Source: an uncultured Clostridia bacterium (lineage in GTDB: Bacteria; Bacillota; Clostridia; Christensenellales; Aristaeellaceae). From it: a stretch of 22,965 nucleotides of DNA. The notes under the pieces were generated by a model. That model made no database searches. It worked only from the letters and a program-made list of their open reading frames with translations, and was not told where the DNA came from. Below, piece by piece: positions 1 through 7,484 of this stretch; the stretch's first letter is position 1, and each line of letters starts with the position of its first letter. The position numbers and the translations under genes were made by a program. The DNA lies in the NCBI GenBank assembly GCA_934643825.1, contig CAKUCW010000041.1, forward strand, positions 1-22,965. The letters are read 5' to 3'.

Positions 1-54
1 AACCTCAGGTTCCTGCCGGGAGTTTGAGGGCGGCGCCCTCAACATCCCCCGACG
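1..54 (+). repeat. Truncated hairpin cassette at window edge
   Basis: Two adjacent palindromes lie just 3' of the prfC stop: AACCTCAGGTT (with GGTTCC sequence) and TTGAGGGCGGCGCCCTCAA. They match the hairpin-slot architecture of the dispersed cassettes elsewhere in the window. The first is the centre-swapped version of the CAGGAACCTGAGGTTCCTG hairpin at the end of the TPR gene near 20.9 kb. The left part is cut off by the window. There is no T-run, so it is not a typical intrinsic terminator for prfC. Confidence 0.6.
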
Positions 55-1665
55 TTACCCCAGCCTCGACGCGGTTTCCGCAAGCTCCAAGCCTTCGTTG
101 TTTTCAAGCGCCCAGCGAATCGACCACTCGTTTTCAAAGAGGATGACGTCGCGTTCGCGGGCGTCCTTGGCGAGGGAAGAAGTGCTGGACAGCTTCAAAT
201 CCTCGATCTCCTTGGGCGACTTGGTGATCCAGCGGACGAAACGATAGGGGAGCTGCTGGCGGCGAATCTCCGCGTTGTACTCCGTCTTCAGGCGATGCTC
301 AAGCACTTCGAACTGAAGCACGCCGACCACGCCGACGATGATTTCCTCAAAGCCGATGCCCGGACGCTTGAACGTCTGGATCGCGCCTTCCTCGCTCAGC
401 TGCAAAACGCCCTTGACGAACTGCTTGCGCTTGAGGCTGTCGATGCTGCTGACGCGGGCGAAGAACTCCGGCGCGAACACCGGAATGCCCGGGAAGCGGC
501 GCTTCTTGCCCGTGCAGAGGGAATCGCCCAGCGCAAAGATGCCGGGGTCGAACAGACCGATGATGTCGCCCGGATAGGCGTTTTCAACGGCTTCGCGCTC
601 GTCCGCCATGAACTGCTGCGGCTGCTTGAGCTGAATCATCTTGTTCGAGCCGCTGTGCCAAACGGTCATGCCCTTCGTGAACACGCCCGAGCAGATGCGC
701 ATGAACGCCAGACGGTCGCGGTGCGCGGGGTTCATGTTCGCCTGAATCTTGAAGATGAAGCCGGAGAAATCCGGATCATCCGCCATGACCAGACCGTCGT
801 CGCTCTCGTGCGCGGCGGGCGGGGTGGAATACTCCAGGAAGCGGGTCAGGAACGGCTCAACGCCGAAGTTGGTGATGGCAGAGCCGAAGAACATCGGCGT
901 CAGCTCGCCCTTGCGAACCAAATCGAGATCGAATGAATCGCCCGCGATGTCCAGCAGCTCGATTTCGTCCATCAGACGCTTGTAAAGGCGGTCGCCCAGC
1001 AGCTCGGGCAGATGCGGATCGTCAAGCGGCACATCCTGCTTTTCGACGCGGGTTTTGCCGTGGTCGCCGGACTCGTAAAGCTCGACCATCTGCGTGTCGC
1101 GATGGTAAACGCCCTTGAAATCGCCGTCCGTGCCGATGGGCCAGTTGATCGGGCAGGCGCGGATGCCCAGCACCTGCTCCATTTCCTCCATCAGGGAGAA
1201 CGGGTCTTTGCCGGCGCGGTCCATCTTGTTGACGAAGGTGAAGATGGGGATGTTGCGCAGACGGCAGACCTTGAAGAGCTTGATGGTCTGCGCCTCAACG
1301 CCCTTCGCGGCGTCGATCAGCATGACCGCGCTGTCCGCGGCGACGAGCACGCGGTAGGTATCCTCGGAGAAGTCCTGGTGACCGGGGGTGTCGAGGATGT
1401 TGATGTGGTAACCGTCGAACTCAAACTGCATGGCAGAGGAAGTGACGGAAATGCCGCGCTGTTTCTCGATGTCCATCCAGTCGCTGGTGGCGTGTTTGTC
1501 GCTCTTGCGGGCTTTGACGGAACCGGCGGTGCGAATCGCGCCCGAATAGAGCAGCAGCTTTTCGGTCAGCGTCGTTTTACCGGCGTCCGGGTGGGAGATA
1601 ATGGCGAACGTCCGGCGGCGGGCGGTTTCTGCCGCGAGCGAACCGGGCATCGGCGTATCAGGCAT
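55..1665 (-). CDS. prfC: Peptide chain release factor 3 (RF3)
   Basis: This is a translational GTPase that recycles RF1/RF2 from the ribosome after peptide release. The 536-residue product has the family length. Visible GTPase motifs are the P-loop SHPDAGKTT (residues 24-32), switch I RGISVTSS (70-77), DTPGH (92-96) and NKMD (146-149). The MDIEKQRGISV and DTPGHQDFSEDTYR stretches are typical of RF3 rather than EF-G. The start is the ATG at 1665 because AAGGAGG lies 7 bases upstream. The open frame extends to 1950, but that part lies in a promoter and repeat region and is not conserved-looking sequence. The gene appears monocistronic, with a sigma-A-like promoter 70-100 bases upstream. Assignment is by motif recognition. 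Confidence 0.95.
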   Translation of the reverse strand: MPDTPMPGSLAAETARRRTFAIISHPDAGKTTLTEKLLLYSGAIRTAGSVKARKSDKHATSDWMDIEKQRGISVTSSAMQFEFDGYHINILDTPGHQDFSEDTYRVLVAADSAVMLIDAAKGVEAQTIKLFKVCRLRNIPIFTFVNKMDRAGKDPFSLMEEMEQVLGIRACPINWPIGTDGDFKGVYHRDTQMVELYESGDHGKTRVEKQDVPLDDPHLPELLGDRLYKRLMDEIELLDIAGDSFDLDLVRKGELTPMFFGSAITNFGVEPFLTRFLEYSTPPAAHESDDGLVMADDPDFSGFIFKIQANMNPAHRDRLAFMRICSGVFTKGMTVWHSGSNKMIQLKQPQQFMADEREAVENAYPGDIIGLFDPGIFALGDSLCTGKKRRFPGIPVFAPEFFARVSSIDSLKRKQFVKGVLQLSEEGAIQTFKRPGIGFEEIIVGVVGVLQFEVLEHRLKTEYNAEIRRQQLPYRFVRWITKSPKEIEDLKLSSTSSLAKDARERDVILFENEWSIRWALENNEGLELAETASRLG

Positions 1666-1693
1666 GATAGATCCTCCTTGGGGGCAATGTGAA

Positions 1694-1711
1694 GGGGCGG
1701 CTGTGCGCCCC
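1694..1711 (-). other. Hairpin in prfC 5' leader
   Basis: GGGGCG and CGCCCC form a perfect 6 bp stem with a 6-base loop. It lies between the predicted transcription start and the AAGGAGG ribosome binding site of prfC. A role in translation or mRNA stability is only inference. Confidence 0.4.
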
Positions 1712-1735
1712 GCGGATACTTTCAAACAATCATAT

Positions 1736-1764
1736 AGTATATCATAAAGGATAACGCTTGAAAA
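1736..1764 (-). promoter_or_regulatory. Predicted sigma-A promoter of prfC
   Basis: On the minus strand, TTTTCA is followed by exactly 17 bases and TATACT. The match is 4/6 at -35 and 5/6 at -10, in an AT-rich stretch. Transcription would start near 1729, giving a leader of about 65 bases before the prfC ATG. Confidence 0.5.
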
Positions 1765-1866
1765 GCTGAAAGGTGCAAAAAAAACCATGAAGAAAATGCA
1801 ATATTCAGAAAGAAAATTTATAATCAGGGGGATATTCCTTCCTAATAGTAAAATATCGACCCATAA

Positions 1867-1950
1867 GCGCGAAGCGGAGAAGGGAGTCTGAGGGGGAATC
1901 CCCCTCAGGCAGGTTTGGGCGGCAGCCCAACGTAACCCCCCGTTCCCCAT
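1867..1950 (+). repeat. Hairpin cassette, left arm of element copy A
   Basis: The order is GCGCGAAGCGGAG, hairpin slot 2 (CTGAGGGGGAATCCCCCTCAG), hairpin slot 3 (TTGGGCGGCAGCCCAA), then CGTAACCCC. It is the left arm of a composite element. The right arm at 2371-2480 is the same cassette type in inverted orientation. It sits more than 100 bases upstream of the predicted prfC promoter, so it is probably not in the prfC leader. Confidence 0.8.
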
Positions 1951-2370
1951 AAAAAAAGAAGTAGTTTCAGAGCAGAATGCGAAGCATTCTACGATTGAAA
2001 CGGGTTTGCGCTAAGAAGCATATTCTCAAATGCAAAGCAGCTTAAACCACCTGCTTCTTACACCTGCTATGCAGTTTAGGGTTACGCCCTGCGGGGGCTG
2101 GGGTTACGCGCTTGCGATGCAGGCGGGGGAACGCGCTCCGCTGGGGCTTAGGGGATTAGGGGAAGATTTCGATTTCTCCCCCTAAATCCCCTAAGAACCC
2201 CATCACCCCCATTGAAACGAGCAGGGACACCCTGCACCCGGGAACGGGGGTTACGACTCGGACTAACCGCCCTGCGGGGCGCGTCCGAGGGCTGGGGTTA
2301 CGGGGTGCGGTTCAATGCGGGGGTAGCGGAATCAGGTTTCGCTTCGCTCCCTGATTCTTGCTTCTTTATT
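1951..2370 (+). repeat. Structured ~420 bp core, copy A
   Basis: This segment is about 95% identical, by eye, to 6900-7320. It contains no convincing gene but many palindromes: AGAATGCGAAGCATTCT, AGGGTTACGCCCT, GCAGGGACACCCTGC and a long stem at 2147-2195 (CTTAGGGGATT pairing with AATCCCCTAAG, continued by the G/C runs). A TCAGG/CCTGA hairpin with a GCTTCGC loop lies at 2332-2354. No transposase, tRNA or rRNA is present. Cassettes in opposite orientations flank it, giving an overall layout like a non-autonomous mobile element with long inverted ends. Mobility is not shown. Confidence 0.8.
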
Positions 2371-2480
2371 GAATCGCTTCGCGATTGGGGGTTACGGGGT
2401 TACGATTGGGCTGCCGCCCAAACCTGCCTGAGGGAATTCTTCCCTCAGACTCCCATCTCCGCTTCGCGGCGGTTTCAAGC
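2371..2480 (-). repeat. Hairpin cassette, right arm of element copy A
   Basis: Read on the minus strand it gives CCGCGAAGCGGAG, a CTGAGGGAAGAATTCCCTCAG hairpin, TTGGGCGGCAGCCCAA, then TCGTAACCCC. This is the same type as the left arm at 1867-1950. The central bases of slot 2 differ between the arms, but both sides remain complementary. The arm ends a few bases before the MATE terminator. Confidence 0.8.
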
Positions 2481-2487
2481 GGCTTAC

Positions 2488-2515
2488 AAAAAAGTCCTCT
2501 CCATCGGGAGAGGAC
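2488..2515 (-). terminator. Intrinsic terminator of the MATE gene
   Basis: On the minus strand, GTCCTCTCC and GGAGAGGAC form a perfect 9 bp stem with a 4-base loop, followed by six T residues. It starts 6 bases after the MATE stop codon. Confidence 0.9.
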
Positions 2516-2521
2516 AAAAGA

Positions 2522-3895
2522 TCAGGCATGTTTCGCATCCTGTTTTTCAAACGCATGCATCCAATCAGACTTAAAATAATAGATCGTAAAGACCAATGTA
2601 CTCAGGCTCCATGTGATCGGATACGCCCAGGAAACCGTTTGCAGCACGGGGAAGAAGCGCACGGCGATGGTCACATAGGCGACGCGGATGATACACCAGC
2701 ACAGCAGCATGACGAGCATCGGCACGGTCGATTTGCCCGCGCCACGGAAGATTGCCGCCATACAATGCGAATACGCCAGCAGGAAGAAGAACGGCGTGGT
2801 CGTGCGCTCATGCAGCACGCCATAGGCGATGGATTCCGCGTCGTTGGTGAAAAGACCGATCAGCGTCGGAGAGAAGCAGAAGATCAGCAGCGCGACGGTT
2901 TCGGCGATGATTGCCGAGCAGCCGATGCCGAACCGGATGCCCTTCTTCACGCGGTCATACTGTTTCGCGCCGAGGTTCTGGCTGACGAACGTGGTCAGCG
3001 CCATGGTGAAGCAGGTGACGGGCAGGAAGCCGAAGCCCTCGATGCGGCTATGAGCGCCGCAGCCCGCCATCGCCGCCGCGCCGAAGGCGTTGATATTACT
3101 CTGCACGACGACATTAGCGATGGAGATGATGCTATTCTGCAAGCCCGCGGGCAGACCGTTTTGCAGAATCTCGACCAAAGCGCGTTTTTCAAAGCGAATC
3201 TTCCGGACATCGACGTGATAATCGCGTTCGCTGCGGATCAGCCGCGCCATGCACAGCAGCATACTGACGAGCTGAGAGATGGCGGTTGCCGCCGCCGCCG
3301 AGCCGACGCCCATATGGAACACGCCGACGAAGAGCAGGTCAAGCACGATATTGATAAAGGACGAGATGATGAGGTATTGGAGCGGGTGCTTACTATCGCC
3401 GGTCGCCTGAAGGATACCCATACAGATATTATAGAGGACGAAGGCGAGGGAACCGGTGAAATACGTTCTGAAATAGCTGATGGAATTCGGGAGAACGGTT
3501 TCGGGCGTGCCCATGAGCCTGAGCATGATGGGCGAGAGCCACATGCCCACGACGGTCAGCAGCGATCCGGCGACGAGACCGAAGGCGAGCAGGGTATGGA
3601 TGGTTTTCTGCATACGCTCACGATCTCTTGCGCCGTAATAGCGTGCGATGACGACGCCTGCGCCCATGGAGATGCCGTTGACCAGACCGACCATCAGGAA
3701 GATCAGGTTACCGGAGGAGCTGACGGCGGCGAGGGCTTCGCTGCCCAGAAAGTTACCGACGATCAGCGAGTCTGCCGTATTATACAGCTGCTGGAAGAGG
3801 TTACCCAGAAACAGGGGCAGGGCAAAGGCGATGATGCCCTGAGAGATCGAGCCTTCCGTCAGCGAGGCGGAGGGATGAGAAGAATGAAAGCGCAT
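2522..3895 (-). CDS. MATE family efflux transporter
   Basis: This is a multidrug and toxic compound extrusion-type secondary transporter with about 12 membrane helices and 457 residues, the usual family length. Family-like features are the N-terminal TEGSISQGIIAFALPLFLGNLFQQLYNTADSLIVGNFLG stretch (here near residues 15-50) and the repeated second half starting near LVEILQNGLPAGLQNSI. The substrate cannot be told from sequence. The start is ATG 3895, preceded by CGGAGGA 9 bases upstream. The open frame reaches 3961, but that extension would overlap the leader directly after the predicted -10 box. It is an independent unit with its own promoter and terminator, divergent from the ruv operon. 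Confidence 0.93.
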   Translation of the reverse strand: MRFHSSHPSASLTEGSISQGIIAFALPLFLGNLFQQLYNTADSLIVGNFLGSEALAAVSSSGNLIFLMVGLVNGISMGAGVVIARYYGARDRERMQKTIHTLLAFGLVAGSLLTVVGMWLSPIMLRLMGTPETVLPNSISYFRTYFTGSLAFVLYNICMGILQATGDSKHPLQYLIISSFINIVLDLLFVGVFHMGVGSAAAATAISQLVSMLLCMARLIRSERDYHVDVRKIRFEKRALVEILQNGLPAGLQNSIISIANVVVQSNINAFGAAAMAGCGAHSRIEGFGFLPVTCFTMALTTFVSQNLGAKQYDRVKKGIRFGIGCSAIIAETVALLIFCFSPTLIGLFTNDAESIAYGVLHERTTTPFFFLLAYSHCMAAIFRGAGKSTVPMLVMLLCWCIIRVAYVTIAVRFFPVLQTVSWAYPITWSLSTLVFTIYYFKSDWMHAFEKQDAKHA

Positions 3896-3970
3896 GAAGC
3901 TAATCCTCCGTAGAAATCCAACAATCCATCTTTTTCGACACATAAGCCTAACCGCAAACACAGTATTTTC

Positions 3971-3999
3971 ATTATACGCTCTTTACGTCGGGGTTGCAA
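3971..3999 (-). promoter_or_regulatory. Sigma-A promoter of the MATE gene
   Basis: On the minus strand, TTGCAA is followed by exactly 17 bases and a perfect TATAAT. Transcription would start near 3964, about 70 bases before the ATG at 3895. Confidence 0.8.
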
Positions 4000-4323
4000 T
4001 GGTTTGAGGTGACGAATATGCCGGATCCCATATGGGCGAATTCGCAGAAACGGGCGAGCGGCGCGAAGAAAGGGTTTGGGGGATGAATTTTCCGGCGTGT
4101 CCGGGACGGCTCATCGAACGGGGAAAGCGGCTTTGCCCGAGCCTCCCATCAAGTGCGGATGAGGTGAAAAACTTCCTTATTATAGGCAATTATAGGCATG
4201 AAGGGCGAAAGCTTAAGAAAACGGCGCACATTTTTCAATAAAAACCGGAAATCCCGTGTGCAAGGCTTGTCTGAATGTGTATAATGTTGTGTATGGACGG
4301 AAGGATGCGGACGGGCGGCATGA
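4000..4323. other. Gene-free divergent interval with a degenerate hairpin
   Basis: I see no gene here between the divergent MATE and ruv promoters. A worn cassette remnant (CGGCGCGAAGAAAGGGTTTGGGG) lies near 4058-4081. A composite hairpin at 4108-4143 pairs GGCTC with GAGCC and encloses CGGGGAAAGC-GGCTTTGCCCG. A TATAAT at 4280-4285 has no good -35 box, and the better ruv promoter lies downstream. No known riboswitch class is recognised. Confidence 0.45.
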
Positions 4324-4352
4324 TTGACAGCAGGGGGAAAATAGGCTAAACT
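4324..4352 (+). promoter_or_regulatory. Sigma-A promoter of the ruv operon
   Basis: A perfect TTGACA is followed by 17 bases and TAAACT (4/6). Transcription would start near 4359. This makes the in-frame ATG at 4366 an unlikely start for ruvC and favours 4393 or 4417. I see no LexA/SOS box that I would defend. Confidence 0.7.
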
Positions 4353-4416
4353 GGTTCGGTACGGATTGAAAACGCGGTTTGGCAGGGCTGTCATGCCGCA
4401 AAGGCAGGAAAGAAGA

Positions 4417-4911
4417 TTGAGAATATTGGGCATTGACCCCGGTCTGGCGACGATGGGCTGGGGTGTGATTGAATCCGACGGATATCGGGAGAAGCTGGTT
4501 CAGTACGGAGCGCTGCTGACCTATCCGCGGGACACGTTCCCCACGCGCCTGCGGTGCATCTACACGGGCGTCAAGGGGCTTTTGCAGACGTTTCAGCCGG
4601 AGGAAATCGCGTTTGAGGAGCTGTTTTTCTCCAAGAACGTGACGACTGGCATACAGGTCGGCGGGGCACGCGGCGTGGCGCTCGTCGCCTGTCAGGAATA
4701 CACGGACAAGCTGTTTGAGTATACGCCGATGCAGATCAAGCAGGCGGTGGTCGGCTATGGCGGCGCGGATAAGCATCAGGTGCAGATGATGGTGCGCATG
4801 CTGCTGGGACTCCGGGAGATTCCCAAGCCGGACGACGCCGCGGACGCGGTGGCGTGTGCCATCACGCATGCGCACGCGGGCACGGGACGGGTGCAGTTTA
4901 AGATCAAGTGA
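4417..4911 (+). CDS. ruvC: Crossover junction endodeoxyribonuclease RuvC
   Basis: RuvC resolves Holliday junctions by symmetric nicking, working with the RuvAB branch-migration motor. The 164-residue frame has the expected catalytic acidic residues: D7 in GIDPG, E67 in IAFEELFF, and D140/D143 in DDAADAVACAITHAH. I chose the TTG at 4417 because it places the protein start at MRILGIDPG, as in the family, and AGGA lies 7 bases upstream. Upstream in-frame ATGs at 4393 (weak CAGGG) and 4366 (about 7 bases from the predicted transcription start) are alternatives. It is the first gene of ruvC-ruvA-DUF4250-ruvB. ruvA starts 10 bases after the ruvC stop. Confidence 0.94.
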   Translation: MRILGIDPGLATMGWGVIESDGYREKLVQYGALLTYPRDTFPTRLRCIYTGVKGLLQTFQPEEIAFEELFFSKNVTTGIQVGGARGVALVACQEYTDKLFEYTPMQIKQAVVGYGGADKHQVQMMVRMLLGLREIPKPDDAADAVACAITHAHAGTGRVQFKIK

Positions 4912-4921
4912 GGATAGAGGC

Positions 4922-5527
4922 ATGATAGACTTCATTGAAGGAACGGTGGAGAGCAAAGCCCCCGGCGAGCTGGTCATCAGCGCGGGCGGCGTGGGCTTTC
5001 TGCTGATGTGTTCCAATACGACGCTGGCGGAAGCGCCCGCCAAGGGCGAAAAATGGCGCTGCCATACGGTGCTGAACGTTCGCGAGGACGCGATGGAGCT
5101 TTTCGGCTTTGCGACGCGTCAGGAGCGGGCGATGTTCAAGCGGCTCTGTCAGGTGACGGGCGTCGGCGCGAAGACGGCGCTGGGCGTGCTTTCCGCGCTG
5201 CCGCTGCGCGATTTGTCCGTCGCGATTGTGACGGGCGATGTCACGGCGCTTTCCCGCGCACCGGGCGTGGGCAAGAAGACGGCTCAGCGCATCGTGCTGG
5301 AACTGAAAGATAAGGTGGAGCAGCAGGATCTCGCCGCGACGGCTGCGGCGGGCGCGGCTGCACCGGCGGCAATGGTCGGCGATGCGCAGAGAGAGGCGCA
5401 GGCGGCGCTTCAGGCGCTGGGCTATACCGCGGCGGAGGCGGCGCGTGCCATCAACCTGGTTCGCGATCAGGCGGATACGGTGGATCAGCTGATCATGCTC
5501 GCGCTGCGTCAGATCGGCTCGCTGTGA
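4922..5527 (+). CDS. ruvA: Holliday junction branch migration protein RuvA
   Basis: RuvA binds Holliday junctions as a tetramer and recruits the RuvB motor. The product has 201 residues, the typical length. It begins MIDFIEGTVESKAPGELVI, the family's OB-fold start. The central helix-hairpin-helix pair is visible as CQVTGVGAKTALGVLSAL and RAPGVGKKTAQRIVLELKDK. The C-terminal RuvB-binding three-helix domain (QREAQAALQALGYTAAEAARAI) follows an alanine-rich linker. The ATG at 4922 is preceded by AGGA at 7 bases. It lies between ruvC and the DUF4250 gene and is translated in the same operon. Confidence 0.96.
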   Translation: MIDFIEGTVESKAPGELVISAGGVGFLLMCSNTTLAEAPAKGEKWRCHTVLNVREDAMELFGFATRQERAMFKRLCQVTGVGAKTALGVLSALPLRDLSVAIVTGDVTALSRAPGVGKKTAQRIVLELKDKVEQQDLAATAAAGAAAPAAMVGDAQREAQAALQALGYTAAEAARAINLVRDQADTVDQLIMLALRQIGSL

Positions 5528-5543
5528 GCGAAGGAGAAGACAT

Positions 5544-5726
5544 ATGTTGATGAAACTTCCGAATGACCCCGTGATGCTGCTCAGCGCGGTCAATATGAAA
5601 CTGCGCGACCAATATGTTTCTCTCGATGCGCTCTGCGATGATTTCCATATCTCGCCGGAGGATATCGAGAAAAAGCTTGCCGAAATCGGCTATGAATATA
5701 ATCGGGAAGCGAACCGCTTCGTTTGA
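5544..5726 (+). CDS. DUF4250 family protein
   Basis: This is a 60-residue protein with no known function. The sequence MLMKLPNDPVMLLSAVNMKLRD and the following SLDALCDDFHISPEDIEKKLAEIGYEYNREANRFV match my memory of the DUF4250 family in Firmicutes. It reads like a small helix-turn-helix-type fold, but no DNA-binding role is shown. AAGGAG lies 7 bases before the ATG. It sits 16 bases after ruvA and 21 bases before ruvB, so it is almost certainly co-transcribed with the ruv genes. Confidence 0.88.
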   Translation: MLMKLPNDPVMLLSAVNMKLRDQYVSLDALCDDFHISPEDIEKKLAEIGYEYNREANRFV

Positions 5727-5747
5727 TTTCGTTTGATGAGGTAGAAC

Positions 5748-6794
5748 ATGGAAGAAGAAAGACTCGTGATGAGCGGCTTCCGCGAGGAAGAGGACGATCA
5801 GGAAAGCAGCCTGCGCCCGAAAACCCTGCGGGAATATGTCGGTCAGCAGGCGGTGAAGGATAGCCTGAATATCTATATCCAAGCCGCACGGCAAAGACGC
5901 GATTCGCTCGACCATATCCTGCTGTATGGCCCGCCCGGCTTGGGAAAGACGACCCTCGCGGGCATCGTCGCCAGCGAGATGGGGCAGAATATCCGCGTGA
6001 CCAGCGGGCCCGCGATTGAGCGTGCGGGCGACTTGGCAAGCCTGCTGACGAACCTCTCCAGCGGCGACGTGCTGTTTATCGATGAAATCCATCGGCTGTC
6101 GCACGCGGTGGAAGAGGTGCTGTATCCCGCGATGGAGGATTACGCGCTGGATATCATGATCGGTAAGGGCCCTTCCGCAAGGAGTATCCGGCTGGATCTG
6201 CCGAAGTTCACGCTCATCGGCGCGACGACCCGCGCCGGTTCGCTGTCCGCACCGCTGCGCGACCGATTCGGTATCGTCTTCCGCCTTCAGATGTATACGA
6301 CGGAAGAGCTGATGAAGATCGTGTATCACTCCGCGGGCGTGCTGGGCATACAGGCGGAGGAGGACGGCGTCAGGGAAATCGCGAGGCGAAGCAGAGGAAC
6401 GCCGCGAATCGTCAACCGATTGCTCAAGCGCGTGCGCGACTATGCACAGGTGCGCGGCGACGGCGTGATCACCAAACAGATGGCAAGGGAAGCCCTGACG
6501 CTGCTGGATGTGGATGATTTGGGACTGGATCGCGTCGATCGAACCATCCTGACGACGATGATGAAGAAGTTTGACGGACGTCCGGTCGGACTGGATACGC
6601 TGGCGGCGACGACCGGTGAGGATTCCGTGACGATCGAGGATGTGGTTGAACCGTATCTGATGCAGCTTGGGTTTATTATGCGCACGCCGAGGGGTAGGAT
6701 TTGTACTCAGGCGGCGTATGACCATATGAAGATTCCGATGCCGCAGAGTGCGCAGAATGGAAGACTCGATGGACAAACCAGCCTGCTGGATTAA
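5748..6794 (+). CDS. ruvB: Holliday junction branch migration ATPase RuvB
   Basis: RuvB is the hexameric AAA+ motor that drives branch migration on RuvA-bound junctions. The product has 348 residues. Visible motifs are Walker A GPPGLGKT (61-68), Walker B LFIDEIH (109-115), sensor 1 GATTRAG (158-164) and the arginine-finger segment PLRDRFG (169-175). A C-terminal winged-helix region contains GLDTLAATTGEDSVTIEDVVEPYL. The start ATG is preceded by GAGGT. It is the last gene of the operon. A dispersed hairpin cassette starts 12 bases after the stop, and I see no classical intrinsic terminator. Confidence 0.97.
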   Translation: MEEERLVMSGFREEEDDQESSLRPKTLREYVGQQAVKDSLNIYIQAARQRRDSLDHILLYGPPGLGKTTLAGIVASEMGQNIRVTSGPAIERAGDLASLLTNLSSGDVLFIDEIHRLSHAVEEVLYPAMEDYALDIMIGKGPSARSIRLDLPKFTLIGATTRAGSLSAPLRDRFGIVFRLQMYTTEELMKIVYHSAGVLGIQAEEDGVREIARRSRGTPRIVNRLLKRVRDYAQVRGDGVITKQMAREALTLLDVDDLGLDRVDRTILTTMMKKFDGRPVGLDTLAATTGEDSVTIEDVVEPYLMQLGFIMRTPRGRICTQAAYDHMKIPMPQSAQNGRLDGQTSLLD

Positions 6795-6806
6795 ATCAAT
6801 GCCTTT

Positions 6807-6899
6807 AAACCGCCGCGAAGCGAAGAAAGGGTGCAGGGAACGAAGTTCCTTGCTGGGGCTTGGGGCAAAGCCCCAAACGTAACCCCCGTACCCCCAATC
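6807..6899 (+). repeat. Hairpin cassette, left arm of element copy B
   Basis: The order is AAACCGCCGCGAAGCG, slot 2 with GGAACGAAGTTCC, slot 3 with TTGGGGCAAAGCCCCAA, then ACGTAACCCCC. It follows the ruvB stop directly. It is the same type as the inverted right arm at 7320-7437 but a different type from the arms of copy A. Confidence 0.82.
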
Positions 6900-7319
6900 A
6901 AAAAAAGAAGTAGTTTCAGAGCAGAATGCGAAGCATTCTACGATTGAAACGGGTTTGCGCCAAGAAGCATGTTCTCAAATGTAAAGCGGCTTAAACCGAC
7001 TTGCTTCTTATTCCTGCTATGCAGTTTAGGGTTACGCCCTGCGGGGGCTGGGGTTACGCGCCTGCTTTGCAGGCGGGGGAACGCGCTCCGCTGGGGCTTA
7101 GGGGATTAGGGGAAGATTTCGATTTCTCCCCCTAAATCCCCTAAGAACCCCATCACCCCCATTGAAACGAGCAGGGACACCCTGCACCCGGGAACGGGGG
7201 TCACGACTCGGACTAACCGCCCTGCGGGGCGCGTCCGAGGGCTGGGTTACGGGGTAGCGGTTCAATGCTGCTTGCCCGGAATCAGGTGACGCTTCGCTTC
7301 CTGATTCTTGCTTCTTTAT
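6900..7319 (+). repeat. Structured ~420 bp core, copy B
   Basis: This is the second copy of the core seen at 1951-2370, with the same palindromes in the same order. The long CTTAGGGGATT stem lies at 7097-7145, and a TCAGG/CCTGA hairpin with a GCTTCGC loop at 7282-7304. Differences between copies are mostly single bases plus a few short changes near the right end (7230-7290). No gene is recognised between ruvB and queA. Confidence 0.82.
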
Positions 7320-7437
7320 CGCTTCGCGATTTGGGGAACGGGGTTACGATGGGGTTGCCACCCCATACCCTGCTTGGGGCTTTGCCCCAAACCCCAGCAA
7401 GGAACTTCGTTCCCTGCACCCTCTCTCCGCTTCGCGC
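7320..7437 (-). repeat. Hairpin cassette, right arm of element copy B
   Basis: Read on the minus strand it contains GCGCGAAGCGGAGAG, slot 2 with GGAACGAAGTTCC and slot 3 with TTGGGGCAAAGCCCCAA. An extra slot follows with ATGGGGTGGCAACCCCAT, then CGTAACCCC and TCGCGAAGCGA. The additional slot makes this arm longer than the left arm. It lies 47 bases upstream of queA. Confidence 0.8.
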
Positions 7438-7484
7438 CTACGGATTGATACGACCTATTTATAAATTTAGAAAAGAGAGTTCAC

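Noticed and set aside
295..1692. Long plus-strand frames opposite release factor 3, and similar frames opposite other real genes (for example 2528-3913 and 18127-20346).
   Set aside because: They are antisense shadows of well-recognised genes in GC-rich sequence, with low-complexity composition and no family features.
1666..1950. N-terminal extension of the release factor 3 frame up to 1950.
   Set aside because: It covers the promoter, the AT-rich leader and a hairpin cassette. The strong AAGGAGG site fits the ATG at 1665.
1867..2480. Insertion sequence with transposase.
   Set aside because: No frame in either copy resembles a transposase or is conserved between copies. Only a non-autonomous element remains possible.
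4366..4416. ATG at 4366 as the ruvC start.
   Set aside because: It lies about 7 bases from the predicted transcription start, leaves no room for a ribosome binding site and adds residues not seen in the family.
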